The notes beneath the pieces were generated by a model. The model was not told the origin of the DNA, searched no databases, and saw only the letters and a program-made list of their open reading frames with translations. From NCBI GenBank assembly GCA_035524895.1, contig DATLFI010000129.1, positions 1 through 9,070 on the forward strand: 9,070 bases of DNA. The letters run 5' to 3'. Source of the stretch: DATLFI01 sp035524895 (GTDB lineage: Bacteria > Acidobacteriota > Thermoanaerobaculia > Multivoradales > Multivoraceae). Each line of letters begins with the position of its first letter. Position 1 is the stretch's first letter. Below are positions 6,165-9,070 of the stretch, one piece after another. A program made the translations under genes and the position numbers.

Positions 6165-7283
6165 ATGACGAGCACGCTCCTCTCCCCGCGACAGTGGCCG
6201 GCGCAAGCGCCCTCACGCCTCGCGGTCAGCCCGTTCGTCCACGTCGGTCCCGAGCGCCTGTACAACCCTCTGGCCGACGCCTTCCTCGCCGGTGACGAGG
6301 CGGGTCACGCGGAGCTGCGCGGATTGTTGACCGGGTCGCTCGCGATCGAAGGGATCGATCCAGGCCTGGTCGAGACCCTGGCGCGCGATCGCTGGCTGCT
6401 GCCAGAGGACCACGACGCGGCCCATGCCTACCGACTGAAGTTCGTGTCCCTCGAGGCGCACACCATCTGCAACCAGGCGTGCTTCTTCTGCCCGGTGTCG
6501 ATCGCGCCCCGCGCCAAGCACTTCATGTCCACCGAGCTCTACGAGCGCATCCTCGATCAGCTCGCCGCGCATGCCGCCACGATCGAGGGCGTGTTCATGA
6601 TCAACTACAACGAGCCCACGGTCGATCCACGGTTCGTCGAGCAGGTGCGATCGATCCGCGCTCGGTGCCTGCCGCCGGCGGTGCTCACCAACGCGACCGG
6701 CCTGACGCCGCGTCGCGTCGACGAGCTGTGCGAGCTCGGCGGCCTGCGCTACCTCTCGGTGAACCTGTCGACGCTCGATCGCGACAAGTACCGGCGCGAG
6801 CGCGGCACCGACCAGGCCGAGCTGGTGGCGCGCCATATCGACTACGCCGCGAACCTGCCGCTAGCCGAGTACATGGAGATCGTGGTGCTCGGCGAAGGCG
6901 ACAACGAGCACGAAACAGCCTTCGCCGAGATCCGCAGCCGCTACGAAGGCACTCGCTTCCAGGTGGTCTCGCGGCGTCTGATGGATCGCGCCGGATACCT
7001 CGAGGTGGGCAACACCGCCTCGCTGCGCGGACGGCGCCTCGGCGGCTGCGAGAACTCGGGCTCGCGGCCGCTACAGCACCTCCACATAACTCCCTACGGC
7101 AAGTGCGTGCTCTGCTGCGAGGACTACGACGAGAGCTACGTGGTCGGCGACCTCAGCGAGCAGAGTCTCGACCAGGTGCTGACCAGCGAGGAGTTCGCGC
7201 GCATGCGGCGCTGGGTGTACGGCGTCGAGGAGGCGCCGGACGACTTCATGTGCCGCAACTGTGTTTTCGCGCTCAGCCGCTGA
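6165..7283 (+). CDS. Radical SAM enzyme with twitch/SPASM-type C-terminal cluster motif
   Basis: This is a 372-residue cytoplasmic iron-sulfur enzyme. The radical SAM cluster motif CNQACFFC (C102, C106, C109; CX3CX2C) follows strand 'LKFVSLEAHTI'. The usual GGE SAM-binding motif is replaced by 'INYNEPTVDP' (147-155), with E150 kept. 'VLTNATGL' (173-180) and 'LSVNLSTLDRDKYR' (197-210) continue the barrel. The C-terminus has C295, then G312-x4-C317, then C363-x2-C366, enough to hold one auxiliary 4Fe-4S cluster, as in twitch/SPASM proteins that modify peptides or sugars. Residues 1-90 precede the barrel and contain 'NPLADAFLAGDEAGHAELRGLLTG', perhaps a small helical substrate-recruiting domain. 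ATG 6165 is 6 bp after the GT2 stop with a weak AGG nearby, so it is probably co-transcribed and coupled. The reaction is unknown; glycan-sugar epimerisation or dehydration, or peptide modification, are possibilities. The 3' end overlaps the convergent gene. Confidence 0.9.
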   Translation: MTSTLLSPRQWPAQAPSRLAVSPFVHVGPERLYNPLADAFLAGDEAGHAELRGLLTGSLAIEGIDPGLVETLARDRWLLPEDHDAAHAYRLKFVSLEAHTICNQACFFCPVSIAPRAKHFMSTELYERILDQLAAHAATIEGVFMINYNEPTVDPRFVEQVRSIRARCLPPAVLTNATGLTPRRVDELCELGGLRYLSVNLSTLDRDKYRRERGTDQAELVARHIDYAANLPLAEYMEIVVLGEGDNEHETAFAEIRSRYEGTRFQVVSRRLMDRAGYLEVGNTASLRGRRLGGCENSGSRPLQHLHITPYGKCVLCCEDYDESYVVGDLSEQSLDQVLTSEEFARMRRWVYGVEEAPDDFMCRNCVFALSR

Positions 7284-8304
7284 GGCTGGCAGGCGCGCGC
7301 GCAGAAAGCGCCTGCGAGAAGGCCTCGATCAGCGCGCGCGCGGTCCGCTCCTCGCCGAAGCGCAGCGCGATGCTCCGCCCCGCCGAGCCCAGCACTCGTC
7401 GCAGCGCGGCGTCGTCGCGCAGGCGCCGCACGGCCGCGCGCAGCGTTTCGGCGTCTCCATAGCTCACGCGCAACGAGGCGCTTCGCTCGGGGTCGAGCGC
7501 GCGTACCGCGCCGATGTCGGTGAGCACGCATGCGCGCGCGCAGCCCATCGCCTCGAGCATCGGCAGGCCGAAGCCCTCCACCTCGCTCGACAGGCCAACG
7601 TAGGCGTCGACGCCGCGGAATATGTCGGGGACCGACGACGGCGGCACCGAGACGTGTCGCTCGGCCTCCGGCCAGAACGCCGTCTCCGCCGGCGGCGCGT
7701 CCTGGGAGAGGCGCACCAACTGGAGCCAGCCCTCCTCCTGGAGGGGGCGGAGCGCCCGCATGCCCCACTCCACGCCTTTGATGTCGAGCTCCCACTGCCC
7801 CGCCAGGAGCAGGCGCAGACGACCGTCGGGCTCGCGCTCGGCGCGTGGCGGGTGGAAGAGGTCGGGCTCGAACGGCTGCGGCACGTAGGCAGCCTCCATG
7901 CCGAAGCGGCTGCGCAAGAGCTCCACCAGGTGCGGAGAGACTGCCAGCTTGAAGGTCCGCAGGCGGTACACGTCGTCGACCTGCGGGGCGAGATCTGCGA
8001 CGCCGTGGTACTGCGCTTCGTAGCACTGGCAAAGGTGACAAGCGACGGCTCCCGGCACGCATAGCGCGCTCGGCACCGTGAACCAAATAGTGCCCACCGC
8101 GACGTCGGCGGCACCGATCACGGCCGGGTCGAGCGACTCGACGCGGCGATACCCAGCTCCGAGCTCCGGGAACCACTGTGGCGGCGGGTCCGGCGAGACG
8201 ACCGTTGCATCGACGCCCTCCCGCCGCAGCGCCCGGGCGTGCTGGAGCACGACCTTCACGCCGCCGTACAACGCGGCTCCGTTGAGCAGGTAGACTACTC
8301 TCAT
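7273..8304 (-). CDS. GT4-family (GT-B fold) glycosyltransferase
   Basis: This 343-residue protein belongs to the retaining GT-B glycosyltransferases of family 4, which elongate surface glycans from nucleotide-sugar donors in the cytoplasm. The N-terminal acceptor domain opens with 'MRVVYLLNGAALYGGVKVVL', including the Gly-Gly acceptor loop (G14-G15), and continues to 'FKLAVSPHLVELLRSRFG' (118-135) and the domain hinge 'VPQPFEPDLFHP' (141-152). The C-terminal donor domain has 'LAGQWELDIKG' (167-177, with K176), 'VPDIFRGVDAYVGLSSEVEGFGLPMLEAMG' split around the EX7E pair E243 and E251, and a final helical stretch. Length is slightly short for the family but no motif is missing. ATG (complement of 8302-8304) begins directly with the conserved first strand. 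A 33-bp gap separates it from the radical SAM gene upstream, so the two likely share a transcript. Its tail overlaps the plus-strand radical SAM gene by 11 bp. 'HLCQCYE' (90-96) has Cys where relatives, as I recall, often have Gly. Confidence 0.9.
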   Translation of the reverse strand: MRVVYLLNGAALYGGVKVVLQHARALRREGVDATVVSPDPPPQWFPELGAGYRRVESLDPAVIGAADVAVGTIWFTVPSALCVPGAVACHLCQCYEAQYHGVADLAPQVDDVYRLRTFKLAVSPHLVELLRSRFGMEAAYVPQPFEPDLFHPPRAEREPDGRLRLLLAGQWELDIKGVEWGMRALRPLQEEGWLQLVRLSQDAPPAETAFWPEAERHVSVPPSSVPDIFRGVDAYVGLSSEVEGFGLPMLEAMGCARACVLTDIGAVRALDPERSASLRVSYGDAETLRAAVRRLRDDAALRRVLGSAGRSIALRFGEERTARALIEAFSQALSARAPASLSG

Positions 8305-8337
8305 CGCCGGGCGTCGAAGCTCAGACTGTGGCCGGCG

Positions 8338-9070
8338 CTAGTACCAGGCCTTGCACGACCGGCAGATCGGCAGCTCGTCCAGGCGGCCCTCGACGTGCAG
8401 GCGCCGCAGGCGCTGCAGCTTCTCGCCGCGCCAGATCTGCTGGAGCGTGTCGCCGCGCTCGAGATCGCCCACGATCAGCTCGTCCTCGCTGTCGTGGCAG
8501 CATGCCGAGACCTTGCCGTCGGCGTGCACCGACAGGTTGCGCCAGAGCATTCGGCAGGGTCCGCGACCGTTGCCGTCCTCGCGCAGGCCGTCGACACTGA
8601 GGTCCTCGACCTTGCCCGACCAATCGCTGTACTCGTTGATCCGGACCTCGTCTTCCGGATGGAGCACCGCCCGCCAGCGGGCCAGGAACTCTTCGATCTC
8701 CCGAGCCGTGTCCTTCATCCGGATGATGCGCATGCAGATCTTCGGCGTTCTGCTCGCGCCGCGGCGCTCGATGAGCCGGAGGACGTTCGCTTCCACCCGG
8801 CGCAGATCGCCCCCCACCCGGATCTGGCCGTAGGTCTCGGGCGTCGTGCCGTCGATCGAGATCACGAGCGCGTCGATCCCGAGCGCCAGCACGCGGTCGA
8901 CGTTCCGTTCGTCGAGGACGGTGCCGTTGGTGAGCATCACGATCGGCCGGATACCCTTCTCCGCGGCGTAGCCGACCAGCTCGGCCCAGCGGTTGTGCAG
9001 CATCGTCTCGCCGAACCCTTGTGGCAGCAACAAGAAGCCGCGCTCGCTCGCGGCCTGGTCGACGGCCCGC
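8338..9070 (-). CDS. Radical SAM protein with twitch/SPASM-type C-terminus, 5'-truncated
   Basis: The frame is open to the window edge, reading RAVDQAASERGF before the internal TTG at 9033, so the start and the CX3CX2C cluster motif lie outside. What remains is the later part of the radical SAM barrel: 'LLLPQGFGETMLH' with the Gly-Glu of the SAM-binding motif, 'IVMLTNGTVLD', 'ALVISIDGTTPETYGQIR' and 'KICMRIIRMKDT'. Counting from 9033, C160, then G173-x4-C178, then C224-x2-C227 match the twitch/SPASM auxiliary-cluster pattern, followed by the terminal 'KAWY'; 'IVGDLERGDTLQQIWRGEKL' is the linker typical of the domain. It differs clearly from the other radical SAM protein here (normal GE motif, different barrel sequence), so it is not a recent duplicate. 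It lies 33 bp upstream of the GT4 gene, suggesting an operon and a role in the same glycan or modified-product pathway. Substrate unknown. Confidence 0.88.
   Translation of the reverse strand, partial: RAVDQAASERGFLLLPQGFGETMLHNRWAELVGYAAEKGIRPIVMLTNGTVLDERNVDRVLALGIDALVISIDGTTPETYGQIRVGGDLRRVEANVLRLIERRGASRTPKICMRIIRMKDTAREIEEFLARWRAVLHPEDEVRINEYSDWSGKVEDLSVDGLREDGNGRGPCRMLWRNLSVHADGKVSACCHDSEDELIVGDLERGDTLQQIWRGEKLQRLRRLHVEGRLDELPICRSCKAWY

Noticed and set aside
4911..6206. Long minus-strand ORF (431 codons) opposite the GT2 gene
   Set aside because: Its translation is Arg/Pro/Gly-rich with no domain, and it lies opposite a gene with clear GT2 motifs. It is a by-product of high GC.
7526..7545. 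GC alternating run (GCGCGCGC) in the GT4 gene
   Set aside because: Short, inside coding sequence and expected at this GC content.
7136..8176. Second minus-strand ORF (346 codons) overlapping the GT4 gene in another frame
   Set aside because: Extreme Arg/Ala/Gly composition and no motif, while the 343-codon frame has an intact GT4 pattern.

Overview
The window is GC-rich bacterial chromosomal DNA with strong G/C bias at third codon positions and densely packed genes. The lineage cannot be proved from the sequence. The secreted PKD protein ends in a domain around 'NGRF...GLFWFFDPSNWE...KILDGC...YWVF..STTDV', which I associate from memory with Acidobacteriota (Thermoanaerobaculia-like) and related GC-rich soil or sediment bacteria. 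I saw no tRNA, rRNA, CRISPR array, insertion sequence or integrase.

Layout. (1) Positions 1-2687, plus strand: the 3' part of a large extracellular multidomain protein. It has the end of a probable beta-propeller or LVIVD-type region, several PKD/Ig-like domains, a Gly/Asp/Thr linker made of short tandem repeats, two duplicated PKD domains and the C-terminal domain named above. (2) Positions 2770-7283, plus strand: a likely transcription unit of four genes. These are a Wzm-type ABC-2 permease, a Wzt-type ATPase with a C-terminal glycan-binding-like domain, a family-2 glycosyltransferase (GT2) with an unrecognised C-terminal extension, and a radical SAM enzyme with a twitch/SPASM-type cysteine pattern. 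The ATPase and GT2 genes overlap as ATGA, and the radical SAM gene starts 6 bp after the GT2. (3) Positions 7273-9070, minus strand: a GT4-family glycosyltransferase, and upstream of it (to the right) a second, unrelated radical SAM/SPASM-type protein cut by the window end. The two strands converge with an 11-bp tail-to-tail overlap.

Taken together, positions 2770-9070 look like part of a surface-glycan (O-antigen, capsule or S-layer glycan-like) synthesis and ABC-export locus. The GTs would build the glycan on a lipid carrier. Wzm/Wzt would flip the finished chain across the inner membrane, with the Wzt C-terminal domain reading the chain. The less ordinary element is the pair of twitch-type radical SAM enzymes around the glycosyltransferases. 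They may perform radical chemistry on a sugar or peptide that is part of the exported product. That is an inference, since no substrate or precursor peptide is visible here. Two GC-rich hairpins lie in the only two notable intergenic gaps, on either side of the permease gene.
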